NCBI GenBank assembly: GCA_964420605.1
Contig: CAYQUC010000009.1
Coordinates: forward strand, 7,193 to 71,192
Length of the DNA stretch: 64,000 nucleotides
Source of the DNA: CAYQUC01 sp964420605
GTDB lineage: Bacteria > Pseudomonadota > Gammaproteobacteria > UBA6429 > Thiohalophilaceae
Reading direction: 5' to 3'
Position 1 is the first letter of the stretch. The number at the start of each line of letters is the position of its first letter. This document shows positions 26,740 through 35,230 of this stretch, piece after piece. The notes under the pieces were generated by a model. It was not told the DNA's origin and did not search any database. It saw only the letters and a list, made by a program, of their open reading frames with translations. A program made the translations under genes and the position numbers.

Positions 26740-28809
26740 TTAATTAGGCCGGTATGATGAGTTTTGATTAAAACGTCGAATAACCTTTTGAATATCTTTT
26801 ATTGGTCTAATCCACGGTAGAGCCATCTTCTTAGGAAGATTTTTTACTGCTAATTTAGCACTTTCCTTGTTTTTATAAGGACCTAAAATTAAATGATACC
26901 AACCAGTACCCTTTCGATTGGTTTTAAATAGCGCATATTGCCCAGTAACCCGTTTTTCACTTGCAAACTTGATAAGTGATTTTTTATATTTCGAGCCCAT
27001 TAAGTGTAGTACAAATTTATTACTTTTTTGGTTTAATATCCACTGTGTATCTTCCATATATTTACGGCCTAAACTCGTTATTTCATATAACTTGCTATTT
27101 GATTTACCGCTAATTGGATTGGTCACGACTATCCAGTTTTGGCCTTTATGATATCGGGGTACCAGTTTCATATTAATTTGCGAATCCGATACATGAGATA
27201 TTTTTCGTTCTGGTATCTCGCGTGCACCACGAGCACCATAAAACGTTATGGTACTTTTTTTACTAAAATTTTGGCCATATAAACTAATTGTTATTTCTTT
27301 ATTTTTTGCCGTCAATGATTTTGGTGTTACTGATATAATTTCAGGAAAGTTTTTACTGGTAATTGTACTTAGTTTATCAATGTCGTATCGCGACAAATCA
27401 TTAGAAACTATTTGAATGGATTTTTTATTCGATTTGTTTTTTATAGTTTTCTGGTTAGATTTATTATTCGATATTTTTTCATGAGCATCATTTTTTTGTT
27501 TAGATACTATCGCAATTTGTTGTTGCCATTTCGAGGCTAATTGCATTTCATACTGTAGTTTAATTATACTAGTAATTGCATTCGCATTTTCAACCTCGAT
27601 GTTTCGATTAAATATGTCATCCCCAAATATAGAAAAATCATAAATTATTAACGCATTATTTTCTGTATTAGACTTAATAGATGTATCAACACTCACTTCA
27701 TCTTTATTAAGTACAATTTTATTGGTGATAACATTGTTTTCTTGTTTTATAACTGACATGTTATCAGCAATGGTTATCGCAATATCTTTTTGTTGACTGT
27801 CAGGCTCAAAAAAACCAAAAATCAGACCCAAAAATATCGCCATGAACGAACCCGTTATAAGGTACTTCCGTAGCGGGAAATTAAAATTTTTGCCATCAAA
27901 AAAATCATTTCTGGTTATATCTTCCATACCTGTAACTAAAACAATATGGCATAAGTTATTTATTTTTTTAGGTATACCATTTGATTGTTTAATAATATCC
28001 AAGCAAACGGCATGAGAAATTGGTGTGCCACCACCTTCGACTCCAGCAATCGACAGTCTAAAATAGATATAACGTTTTATTTGTTCATCGGATAAAGCTT
28101 CAATTTCCATGTATTCAGAAATTAAACTACTTTCTGATTTAACTTCATCTAGTGCTAATGTGATTTTAAATTCAGGATGACTAATTATAATAATACGTAG
28201 TTTAGGATGCTTTTTATCCCAGCGATTAACCAGTTTAAATATTGATTTTAAGGTATCCAGCGGTAATTCGTGAACATCATCAATAATTAATATCGGAATC
28301 TCACCACTAGCTTCCAAAAAGGCTACATTATCAATACAAACATCTTTGAGGTTACGATCATCAACGGGGATAGCATTTAAGCCAAAACCTGCAGAGACAT
28401 TATAAAATAATTGCTCACTTGTCATTATTGAATTTGCAGTAAAACTACAAAATCGCCAATTATCTTCCGCTAGTGTAACAAAGTGATTAATAAAACTGGT
28501 TTTACCAATACCGGAAATACCGCTAATGTGCAAAAATAAGTTTGGATCAAGTATTAATTTATTGAGAAAAACCAATCGTTGCGCGTGATCAGTATCTAGA
28601 AAATAAAATTTATCGTTAAACTCTTGAGAAAACGGCGCTTCACGAAGACCGTATAGCTGAACATAACTTGGTGACTGCTGTTCATCGCATAATGCTGTCT
28701 GATTAAACTTTAATGCCTTATCAGCAAGTTCTTGTTTTGAGATTTCTAATGTAGTATTACTTTTTCTACTTTTCACGGGGGTAATCCAGCTAAAACAGCT
28801 TAAATTCAA
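26740..28809 (-). CDS. AAA ATPase with TM segment, TIG-like and SPOR domains (DamX-like)
   Basis: A 689-residue protein. The N-terminal AAA domain (~50-290) resembles ExeA/GspA and DamX-type ATPases: Walker A G-I-S-G-I-G-K-T (97-104) and Walker B I-L-I-I-D-D-V-H-E-L. One TM helix lies at ~318-336. The region beyond it has a K/N-rich linker, then an IPT/TIG-like beta domain (~488-590; V-T-P-K-S-L-T... I-S-L-Y-G-Q-N-F), and finally a SPOR-like domain (~610-680; W-Y-H-L-I-L-G-P-Y-K) that would bind denuded peptidoglycan glycan strands. The start is uncertain: 28809 is TTG, and a GTG lies at 28776. It probably acts at the division site or in envelope assembly. Confidence 0.8.
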   Translation of the reverse strand: MNLSCFSWITPVKSRKSNTTLEISKQELADKALKFNQTALCDEQQSPSYVQLYGLREAPFSQEFNDKFYFLDTDHAQRLVFLNKLILDPNLFLHISGISGIGKTSFINHFVTLAEDNWRFCSFTANSIMTSEQLFYNVSAGFGLNAIPVDDRNLKDVCIDNVAFLEASGEIPILIIDDVHELPLDTLKSIFKLVNRWDKKHPKLRIIIISHPEFKITLALDEVKSESSLISEYMEIEALSDEQIKRYIYFRLSIAGVEGGGTPISHAVCLDIIKQSNGIPKKINNLCHIVLVTGMEDITRNDFFDGKNFNFPLRKYLITGSFMAIFLGLIFGFFEPDSQQKDIAITIADNMSVIKQENNVITNKIVLNKDEVSVDTSIKSNTENNALIIYDFSIFGDDIFNRNIEVENANAITSIIKLQYEMQLASKWQQQIAIVSKQKNDAHEKISNNKSNQKTIKNKSNKKSIQIVSNDLSRYDIDKLSTITSKNFPEIISVTPKSLTAKNKEITISLYGQNFSKKSTITFYGARGAREIPERKISHVSDSQINMKLVPRYHKGQNWIVVTNPISGKSNSKLYEITSLGRKYMEDTQWILNQKSNKFVLHLMGSKYKKSLIKFASEKRVTGQYALFKTNRKGTGWYHLILGPYKNKESAKLAVKNLPKKMALPWIRPIKDIQKVIRRFNQNSSYRPN

Positions 28810-29232
28810 TAGCTAGTAATAATTAAAATTATCACTGTATTCTTTTATTCCATATCAATTTTATATATCAAGTACTCATCTAAATTAAAGTACTATTGAT
28901 ATAATATTGATAATCTATCGTTTATATTTTTTTTATATTATTAATTATTTTTATAAAGAGCATAACGAATATCATCCATATTGTTATCGTTAGAGCCTAT
29001 TTGTAATAAATTATACGATAAATAGTATTAGATTGGTAAATATAATGGTTAAAAAAAGTATTATTAATGAACAAATATACAATTGAATAAAGTAAAAGTG
29101 TAATTTTATTTTAGTAAGCCAGTGTCTTCTTGGTTTTATTTTAACGTAATACTGTTATTACTCTATTATTTGAATAAAAATCGCCATTTTTGCAGTATAA
29201 TATTACGGCTATTTAATAATGCGTAAACCGGA
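28810..29232. other. 423-bp AT-rich intergenic region
   Basis: Apart from the start of the SPOR-domain gene on the minus strand, I find no ORF longer than about 13 codons, no hairpin with a T-run and no RNA gene. The base composition is extremely AT-rich. Confidence 0.5.
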
Positions 29233-30105
29233 TTAATGAGTAAACTTCGCTAACAAGGGTCTATATTTATGCACTAAATCATTATCCTCACCAAGCAGAC
29301 TAAATATTTTTAACATCGCAATTCGGGCATAACCAGCCTCAAAATCAAATTTTATTTCTATCATTTTTTTCAGTTCTAATAAAGCAGGTTCATACTGTTT
29401 TTCTATAACATAATAAGATGATAATTTTTTAATGTTTTCTAGATTGTCTTTATCTTTTTTACCAATGGCAATTAATTTCTCTATATCATTAATATCATAA
29501 CGATCTGACATAAAAAATAATTGATTTGATAACGTGGTAATATCTGTATCATTTTTTAATTCTAACGGCAGAGAATCTAACAATGTTAATGCTTCATCGT
29601 ACCTTTTTTCATATTGTAGTAACTTGCATATAGTTAAGGGTAACCGAGGATTTATTTGATCTTCAACAATCGCATTTGATAACATTTGATAGGTTTTATC
29701 TTTATCACCATTGGTGTACTCCTGTATCGCTAGTGCAATAATTTTATCAGAATCACGGACCACAAATTTATCAATGCTATTTTTTAAATCCGTTTCCGAT
29801 TGATAACCATGTAAGGTAACTTGTACGTCTTCAAATCGAAACAGCTTTAAAGTCGGTACACTTGCAATGCCAAACTCTTTTGATATTTTAATTTCTTTTT
29901 CAGTATCGATATTGATTAGTAACAGACGGCCATTATAGTCGTGAATTAACTTATCAAGAATAGGATATTGACGCAAACAGGGTCCTGCTTTTCTTGACCA
30001 AAAATTGACTAACACGGGACCAGTTCGTGAGTTATCTATAACTAAAGAAGAAAAATTACTGGTATTCCCTTCATGTATAAAATCAGATTCAATTGTTTCA
30101 ATCAT
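29233..30105 (-). CDS. CnoX/YbbN-like thioredoxin-fold protein with TPR region
   Basis: A 290-residue protein with a thioredoxin domain (~1-115) followed by helical TPR-like repeats (~120-285). The active-site position reads K-A-G-P-C (39-43): the N-terminal cysteine of the usual C-G-P-C is alanine, so it cannot do dithiol exchange. The C-terminal half has the fold expected of co-chaperedoxins such as E. coli CnoX (YbbN), which protect proteins during chlorine or oxidative stress and pass them to GroEL. The remaining cysteine could still form mixed disulfides. It is transcribed alone, divergent from the 2OG oxygenase gene. Confidence 0.85.
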   Translation of the reverse strand: MIETIESDFIHEGNTSNFSSLVIDNSRTGPVLVNFWSRKAGPCLRQYPILDKLIHDYNGRLLLINIDTEKEIKISKEFGIASVPTLKLFRFEDVQVTLHGYQSETDLKNSIDKFVVRDSDKIIALAIQEYTNGDKDKTYQMLSNAIVEDQINPRLPLTICKLLQYEKRYDEALTLLDSLPLELKNDTDITTLSNQLFFMSDRYDINDIEKLIAIGKKDKDNLENIKKLSSYYVIEKQYEPALLELKKMIEIKFDFEAGYARIAMLKIFSLLGEDNDLVHKYRPLLAKFTH

Positions 30106-30207
30106 AATATCAACAAATATACTATTTTAAAATTTCTTATATAAAGAATTATAAATTATCTGTACACTGAGATACAGTTTAATTACTATTTAATCATTAA
30201 CTTTACA

Positions 30208-30861
30208 ATGTCTGACAAAATACAGTTACTTAGCAGTACCTGCATCGATAAAATAGTGTCCGCAATAAACTCTAGCGGCTATATTATTATCCCAAATGCA
30301 CTGTCAAGCTCCCTCTTTGATGCGTTGTACCAACGCATACGTTCATTAAATTCCAATGAACTTAAACATGCTAAAGTTGGCCGAACTACAATAGCTAAAG
30401 AAATAACACAAATTCGCGGTGACAAAACCTATTGGCTTGATAGCAACAATACCACTGATAAACAGTTTTTATTAACCATGGATCAATTACGCTTAGCATT
30501 AAATCAACAGTTATTTTTGGGACTATTTGAATATGAATGCCATTATGCGGTTTATTCACCCGGAAGTTTTTATAAAAAACACAGTGACGTTCTCGCTGAG
30601 AATACTGCTAGCATTATGCACTCTAATAAGTTATCGAAGAAAAATAGAATATTATCAAGTGTTTTTTATCTTAATGACAAATGGCATAATCAAGATGGCG
30701 GTGAATTAATATTGTATAATAACGATAATTCAATTTTAGAAACAATTTATCCTAAAGAAAATAATTTAGTCTTATTTTTAAGTGAGCAATTTCCACATGA
30801 AGTTAAAATTACAACACAAACTCGCTATAGTATTACCGGTTGGTTTAGGGTTAATGGTTAA
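30208..30861 (+). CDS. 2-oxoglutarate/Fe(II)-dependent dioxygenase
   Basis: A 217-residue protein of the prolyl-4-hydroxylase-like 2OG oxygenase group. The iron facial triad is visible as H-S-D (in Y-K-K-H-S-D-V) and the later histidine in F-P-H-E-V; the 2-oxoglutarate-binding arginine is probably in T-R-Y-S-I-T-G-W-F. The sequence S-V-F-Y-L-N-D-K-W... D-G-G-E-L-I-L-Y supports the double-stranded beta helix. The substrate is unknown; bacterial members modify proteins such as EF-Tu or ribosomal proteins, or small molecules. The PAP2 gene begins eight bases downstream, so the two are probably cotranscribed. Confidence 0.88.
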   Translation: MSDKIQLLSSTCIDKIVSAINSSGYIIIPNALSSSLFDALYQRIRSLNSNELKHAKVGRTTIAKEITQIRGDKTYWLDSNNTTDKQFLLTMDQLRLALNQQLFLGLFEYECHYAVYSPGSFYKKHSDVLAENTASIMHSNKLSKKNRILSSVFYLNDKWHNQDGGELILYNNDNSILETIYPKENNLVLFLSEQFPHEVKITTQTRYSITGWFRVNG

Positions 30862-30869
30862 CAGCAACC

Positions 30870-31418
30870 ATGTTTAATCGCCAATTTAGAGTGATTAATC
30901 GTAGTACATTACTCGTATTATTAATGGTCTTTACTCAAAATTCTGTGTTCGCATCAAAAAGTATCGAGCAAGCTGGTGATGCATTGCAAATATTAGTGCC
31001 TTCAGTAGCCTATGCCACAACGCTCTATTTAAATGATAAAAAAGGTCAGGCACAATTCTACAAGGCCTTTGCGACAAACCTCGCAATAACCTTTGGTTTA
31101 AAAAATAGCGTTGCAAAAAAACGACCCAATGGTGGCATCCATTCCTTTCCCTCTGGCCATACTTCAGCCGCTTTTCAAGGGGCGGCATTTATCCATAAGC
31201 GCTATGGCCTACAATATTCAATTCCAGCTTATCTGGCTGCGGGCTTTGTTGGTTACAGCCGGGTCGAGTCCAAATACCATTTCAACGAAGATGTGATTGC
31301 CGGTGCAGCGATCGGTATTATTAGCAGCTTCTATTTTACAACGAGTTTCCACAATATAAGTATCAGACCTCTGCTTAAAAATCGTACAATTACAGTACAG
31401 CTTAGTATGATGCTATAA
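30870..31418 (+). CDS. PAP2-family phosphatase
   Basis: A 182-residue protein with a signal-like N-terminal segment (residues ~10-28) and all three PAP2 phosphatase motifs: K-N-S-V-A-K-K-R-P, then P-S-G-H-T-S, and S-R-V-E-S-K-Y-H-F-N-E-D. The catalytic histidines and arginines are in place, so it should be active, acting on lipid phosphates or polyprenyl pyrophosphates at the periplasmic face of the membrane. The hydrophobic helices are shorter than in the fully membrane-embedded PgpB type. It follows the dioxygenase gene after eight bases. Confidence 0.9.
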   Translation: MFNRQFRVINRSTLLVLLMVFTQNSVFASKSIEQAGDALQILVPSVAYATTLYLNDKKGQAQFYKAFATNLAITFGLKNSVAKKRPNGGIHSFPSGHTSAAFQGAAFIHKRYGLQYSIPAYLAAGFVGYSRVESKYHFNEDVIAGAAIGIISSFYFTTSFHNISIRPLLKNRTITVQLSMML

Positions 31419-31476
31419 ATTTTTTAAATGACTAGATCTATGTTATTATACAAAGAGTCAATTAAATATTAACATT

Positions 31477-31881
31477 ATGCCTATAATAAATATTAATACA
31501 GATGAAGGGTTCGGCGTTATTACTACATTTACCGGCGATGTCTCCGGTGATGAGTTAATAACAGCACAGCAAGAGCGTTATAGCCCAATAAAAAAAGTAT
31601 TGCTTTTAAAATACATTTTAGCTGATTTTACCGATACAGAAAAACTGGATCTTAGCTCAAATCACGTATTAAAATGCAGTAACTTAAGTATGTGCGCATC
31701 AAAAGAGAACCCTAATATTTGTATCGCTGCGGTAATGAACTCTGACTTGGGATACGGCATGAGTCGAATGTGGCAAGCCTATACCGATGACATTCCTTGG
31801 AATGCAAAAGTATTTCGTACTCGACCTGAGGCCGAACAGTGGTTGCGCGAAGTCATTGATGTAGATCTAACTTTTTCATAA
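31477..31881 (+). CDS. Hypothetical protein, SpoIIAA-like fold suspected
   Basis: A 134-residue soluble protein without signal or TM segment. The pattern begins with short strands (G-F-G-V-I-T-T-F-T-G), continues with a helix and the strand L-L-L-K-Y-I-L-A-D-F-T-D-T, and ends with A-K-V-F-R-T-R-P-E-A-E-Q-W-L-R-E. That is the layout of SpoIIAA-like (STAS-like) proteins of unknown function. No phosphorylatable serine in the usual STAS position is obvious. It stands alone between the PAP2 gene and the chalcone-isomerase-like gene. Fold inference only; no function assigned. Confidence 0.6.
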   Translation: MPIININTDEGFGVITTFTGDVSGDELITAQQERYSPIKKVLLLKYILADFTDTEKLDLSSNHVLKCSNLSMCASKENPNICIAAVMNSDLGYGMSRMWQAYTDDIPWNAKVFRTRPEAEQWLREVIDVDLTFS

Positions 31882-31909
31882 ATTCCCTACTGTAAATAAA
31901 GGATACGCA

Positions 31910-32500
31910 ATGAAAATTTCAAGTAATAAAATCAACTCCTTTGTTAGTGTACTATTCCTCTTTATCAGCTTTACAAGTAATTCTTACAGTATCGAAATCG
32001 CCGATACCACTATCCCCGACACCATAAAATTAGAGGCTCAATCACTAGTCTTAAATGGTGTAGGTATTCGAACAAAATTCTTTTTCAATATTTATATTGG
32101 CTCGCTTTACCTTAAAAATAAAGAATCTAATGCTAATACAATACTAAACGATGCTCACGCGAAACGAATAACCCTTAATTTTTTATATAAAGAAATCGAC
32201 AAAGAGAAATTAACCAATGGTTGGATCGAAGGTTTTAAAAACAATAATGATAATGCCACACTTAAAATCTTAAAAAAACGAATCGTTCAATTCAACAGTT
32301 ATTTTGAAACAACTCGAAAAGGCGATAGCGTGCAATTGGATTTTCTTAGCTCTAAAAATACTCGTGTTACTATAAATAATACAAATAAAGGCGAAATCAA
32401 AGGTTCTGATTTTCAAACTGCGTTGCTCAAAATATGGTTGGGTGATGACCCAGCAGATTATACTCTCAAAGATGCAATGTTAGGTATTGAGGACGAATGA
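31910..32500 (+). CDS. Chalcone isomerase-like periplasmic protein
   Basis: A 196-residue protein with a signal peptide (~1-27) and a domain of the bacterial chalcone-isomerase-like family: L-E-A-Q-S-L-V-L-N-G-V-G-I-R-T-K-F-F-F, then I-Y-I-G-S-L-Y-L near residue 60, and a C-terminal L-L-K-I-W-L-G-D-D-P-A-D. Despite the name, these bacterial proteins are not thought to act on flavonoids; fatty-acid or lipid binding is suspected for the fold. An AAGGAT ribosome site precedes the ATG by five bases. The glycosylase gene starts 22 bp after its stop and may be cotranscribed. Confidence 0.85.
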   Translation: MKISSNKINSFVSVLFLFISFTSNSYSIEIADTTIPDTIKLEAQSLVLNGVGIRTKFFFNIYIGSLYLKNKESNANTILNDAHAKRITLNFLYKEIDKEKLTNGWIEGFKNNNDNATLKILKKRIVQFNSYFETTRKGDSVQLDFLSSKNTRVTINNTNKGEIKGSDFQTALLKIWLGDDPADYTLKDAMLGIEDE

Positions 32501-32522
32501 TACTAATTGATGATACTAACGG

Positions 32523-33035
32523 GTGAGACTAACTGGCTTTAACGCAATTGTTGCACCCAATGCAACAATATTAATATTAGGTTCAATGCCCAGCATTGCA
32601 TCATTATCAAAAACTCAATATTATGCCCATCCTCAAAATAGTTTTTGGTTCATCATTGAATCATTATTTTCTAGTGACTCTAATTTAAATTATCAATCTC
32701 GAATCGAGTTATTACAAAAAAATAATATAGCGCTCTGGGATGTATTAAAAAATTGCGAACGTCAGGGTAGTTTAGATTCAGCAATCAAAAAAAATACCAT
32801 GATTGCAAATGATTTTAATGCCTTTTATAGCGCATTCCCCACTATCAAGCATGTATTTTTTAATGGAGCCAAATCAGAAACAGAGTACCGCAAGCAAGTA
32901 TTACCCTCTTTGTCCCAGCAATTTTCTCAAATAAAAAGCCACCGTCTGCCGTCCACTAGTCCAGCAATGGCTACATTAAAACCAAAAGAAAAACTTGAAC
33001 ATTGGTTATTAATCAAAAAATCGCTGGCAAACTAA
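32523..33035 (+). CDS. DNA-deoxyinosine glycosylase (UDG superfamily)
   Basis: A 170-residue member of the uracil-DNA glycosylase superfamily, of the hypoxanthine-DNA glycosylase type. The diagnostic motif is I-L-I-L-G-S-M-P-S-I-A-S-L followed by Y-Y-A-H-P-Q-N-S-F-W; the second motif is near the C-terminus (L-P-S-T-S-P-A-M-A). It would remove deaminated adenine (hypoxanthine) from DNA to start base excision repair. The start is GTG at 32523; no in-frame ATG lies upstream. It follows the chalcone-isomerase-like gene by 22 bp. Confidence 0.88.
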   Translation: MRLTGFNAIVAPNATILILGSMPSIASLSKTQYYAHPQNSFWFIIESLFSSDSNLNYQSRIELLQKNNIALWDVLKNCERQGSLDSAIKKNTMIANDFNAFYSAFPTIKHVFFNGAKSETEYRKQVLPSLSQQFSQIKSHRLPSTSPAMATLKPKEKLEHWLLIKKSLAN

Positions 33036-33272
33036 TAAATACCCTATAATCTCGATATGGGCACTTTGCTAGCGTTACCTGTCATATTTGTCATCAAATG
33101 GCATAATACCGCAAAATTAATCTTACTATATTTGGGGTTAATTACTGATATACGAGGCTGAAAATAATAAGCACCTCGAAAAATAAATGTATTCAATTAA
33201 TGCAAAATGCCGCTATTCACCGTAAAATAGACCACATTACACATTTAATATATTAATTTGGAGAAAGATTTT

Positions 33273-33557
33273 ATGGCTAAAGCAAGCGCACGACATATAT
33301 TGGTAGACACCGCTGAACAGTGTGAAACGTTAAAAGAGCAAATTGTTGGTGGTGCAGATTTTGCTGATATTGCAAAAGCACATTCTAAATGCCCATCGGG
33401 TTCTTCTGCTGGTGGCGACCTAGGTGAGTTTAGCCCAGGACAAATGGTTAAAGAATTTGATGAAGTTGTATTTAGTGCCGACCTTAATGTTGTACAAGGT
33501 CCAGTACAAACTCAATTTGGTTATCACTTGATCGAAATCACAAATCGAACAGAATAG
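33273..33557 (+). CDS. ppiC: Parvulin-type peptidyl-prolyl isomerase
   Basis: A 94-residue single-domain parvulin, the length of E. coli PpiC. The motifs S-A-R-H-I-L-V at the N-terminus, G-G-D-L-G-E-F near the middle, and F-G-Y-H-L-I-E-I at the C-terminus cover the catalytic histidines and core. I chose the ATG at 33273 because GGAG lies about ten bases upstream; the TTG at 33258 would overlap this site. It has no signal peptide and so acts in the cytoplasm, catalysing proline cis-trans isomerisation. It has its own terminator immediately downstream. Confidence 0.92.
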   Translation: MAKASARHILVDTAEQCETLKEQIVGGADFADIAKAHSKCPSGSSAGGDLGEFSPGQMVKEFDEVVFSADLNVVQGPVQTQFGYHLIEITNRTE

Positions 33558-33566
33558 ATTTCTCTC

Positions 33567-33603
33567 GTTCCAGAGTGTTGCAATAAAACATTCTGGAACT
33601 TTT
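33567..33603 (+). terminator. Rho-independent terminator after ppiC
   Basis: GTTCCAGAGTGTT pairs with AACATTCTGGAAC in 12 of 13 positions plus one G-T pair across a 7-nt loop, followed by TTTT. It starts nine bases after the ppiC stop codon. Confidence 0.85.
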
Positions 33604-33619
33604 AATATTAAAATTTATT

Positions 33620-34117
33620 ATGGATTTAAATTCTAATATTGCATCTCGTCATCCTCGAAATGCACTATTACTTCAAATATTAATCGCGCTATCAATCGTC
33701 TTTCTTATAATTGGTTTATTAGCACCGATTTTTACTGTTTCGAAATTAATATATTTTGAGAATACCTTTTCAATTCTTAGTGGTATTCAACAGTTGGTTG
33801 AAGAAAAACAATGGTTTCTATTTATTATTATTACCGGCTTTAGTGTTGTTTTTCCTATTATCAAAATAATTGTATTAAGTCTTCTCGTCAGTCATAAGAT
33901 TGAATCATCTCAAAAAAATAAAAAATACCTGCAGTGGATTCATCAAATTGGAAAATGGTCAATGCTCGATGTTTTTGTTATTGCAATACTAATTGTAGGA
34001 GTCAAATTAGGCCCGCTGGTTGACATCGAAATGAAATTTGGCCTTTATGCATTTACTATATCGGTAATATTAGTCATGATTATTACTTCACAAATTGTAA
34101 AACTGACTCGGATATAA
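33620..34117 (+). CDS. PqiA-family membrane protein
   Basis: A 165-residue protein with four TM helices. The signature I-H-Q-I-G-K-W-S-M-L-D-V-F-V-I-A-I-L is that of the paraquat-inducible protein A family. Canonical PqiA has two such domains in tandem; this is a single-domain version. PqiA proteins work with MCE proteins such as PqiB in lipid transport across the envelope. No PqiB gene lies here. It starts a compact run: the ZIP-like gene begins nine bases after its stop, and the next small gene follows directly. It begins 17 bp after the ppiC terminator. Confidence 0.88.
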   Translation: MDLNSNIASRHPRNALLLQILIALSIVFLIIGLLAPIFTVSKLIYFENTFSILSGIQQLVEEKQWFLFIIITGFSVVFPIIKIIVLSLLVSHKIESSQKNKKYLQWIHQIGKWSMLDVFVIAILIVGVKLGPLVDIEMKFGLYAFTISVILVMIITSQIVKLTRI

Positions 34118-34126
34118 CGATTTAAT

Positions 34127-34837
34127 ATGAGTGACCTACATATTGTTATTTTATATTCTTTAATTGCGGGTGCACCAATTTTTATTGGTGCCGTAATATC
34201 GCGAATAGAATTTTTTAAATCAACTGAATTAAAAAATGAAATACTACACGGTTTTATTGCGTTCGGTGGTGGTATCTTAATATCGGCTGTTGCATTGGTG
34301 CTTATCCCTCATGGAAGTGCGAACCTTTCTCTTTATATACTTAGCCCTGTATTCATTGCCGGGACATTATTATTATTTTTTTCTGATCGTTATCTCGAAA
34401 AAAAAGGCGGTAATTTTGCTCAAATAATGGCCATGCTAATGGATTTTATTCCTGAAGCATTAGCACTTGGTGCAGTTTTTAGCCAAGATACTCAACTGGG
34501 ATTATTATTAGCTATTTTCATTGGGTTACAAAATTTACCCGAAGGATTTAACTCGCACAAAGAACTGGTAGCGAGCGGCTATAGTAACCTCAAAAGTTTA
34601 ACTCTATTATTCTCGTTAAGCTTTATTGGTGTTATAGCGGCGAGTGTGGGCTTTATGCTATTAAAGGACTCACCAAAAATTGTTAGTAGCTTAATGGTTT
34701 TTGCAGCAGGTGGCATTATATACTTAACTTTTCAGGATATTGCACCTCAATCCAAAATAAAAAGACATTGGAGCCCTGCACTGGGTTCGTCCTTAGGATT
34801 TTTAGTTGGTATAATTGGACAGAAAGTGATTATATAA
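34127..34837 (+). CDS. ZIP-like metal transporter
   Basis: A 236-residue, about eight-TM protein of the ZIP type. The two metal-binding helices are visible as M-D-F-I-P-E-A-L-A-L-G-A and L-Q-N-L-P-E-G-F-N. In typical ZIPs they read H-N-x-P-E-G and H-x-x-P-E-G, so histidine is replaced by aspartate in the first and by glutamine in the second. Substrate choice may therefore differ. It would bring zinc, iron or another divalent metal into the cytoplasm. It follows the PqiA-like gene by nine bases and abuts the next gene without a gap, so all three are probably one operon. Confidence 0.85.
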   Translation: MSDLHIVILYSLIAGAPIFIGAVISRIEFFKSTELKNEILHGFIAFGGGILISAVALVLIPHGSANLSLYILSPVFIAGTLLLFFSDRYLEKKGGNFAQIMAMLMDFIPEALALGAVFSQDTQLGLLLAIFIGLQNLPEGFNSHKELVASGYSNLKSLTLLFSLSFIGVIAASVGFMLLKDSPKIVSSLMVFAAGGIIYLTFQDIAPQSKIKRHWSPALGSSLGFLVGIIGQKVII

Positions 34838-35224
34838 ATGACAAAAAAAATATTCTCCATTGCTGAAGCCCCCGGATTTCCTAATTTTGCTGTTATTTAT
34901 AAAAAACACAATATCGACGAACAACTTTTTAACTCCACTCGCAAGGCCATGACAGCATTAAAAAAAAGCAGTCCAGATATCATTGTTGCTGAATTTCTGT
35001 ATGGTTATGGTTCAAACTATGCGGGGGTGAATGTTTCCAATTTAGATGTATTTTTATATAGTTTGCAAAAATATGCTCCAAATGCCAAAAGAATTATTTT
35101 AGTAAAACGAAATGAACGAAAGTTTGTGGATAAATTAAATGATATTATGACATTAGATGCAATATTAACCTTTCCTATTGACCCAACTAATTTTGAAAAA
35201 CTAATTGAAAATATGTGTCAGTAA
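34838..35224 (+). CDS. Hypothetical protein with receiver-like fold
   Basis: A 128-residue soluble protein whose ATG follows the stop of the ZIP-like gene without a gap. The strand pattern P-D-I-I-V-A-E-F, R-I-I-L-V-K-R and A-I-L-T-F-P-I-D, spaced by helices, is that of a response-regulator receiver. But the acidic pocket, phospho-aspartate and conserved lysine are all missing: glutamate in V-A-E-F, phenylalanine in T-F-P. I infer a degenerate, non-phosphorylated receiver-like domain. It lies tail to tail with the unusual kinase gene. No family recognised. Confidence 0.55.
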   Translation: MTKKIFSIAEAPGFPNFAVIYKKHNIDEQLFNSTRKAMTALKKSSPDIIVAEFLYGYGSNYAGVNVSNLDVFLYSLQKYAPNAKRIILVKRNERKFVDKLNDIMTLDAILTFPIDPTNFEKLIENMCQ

Positions 35225-35230
35225 CAATTA

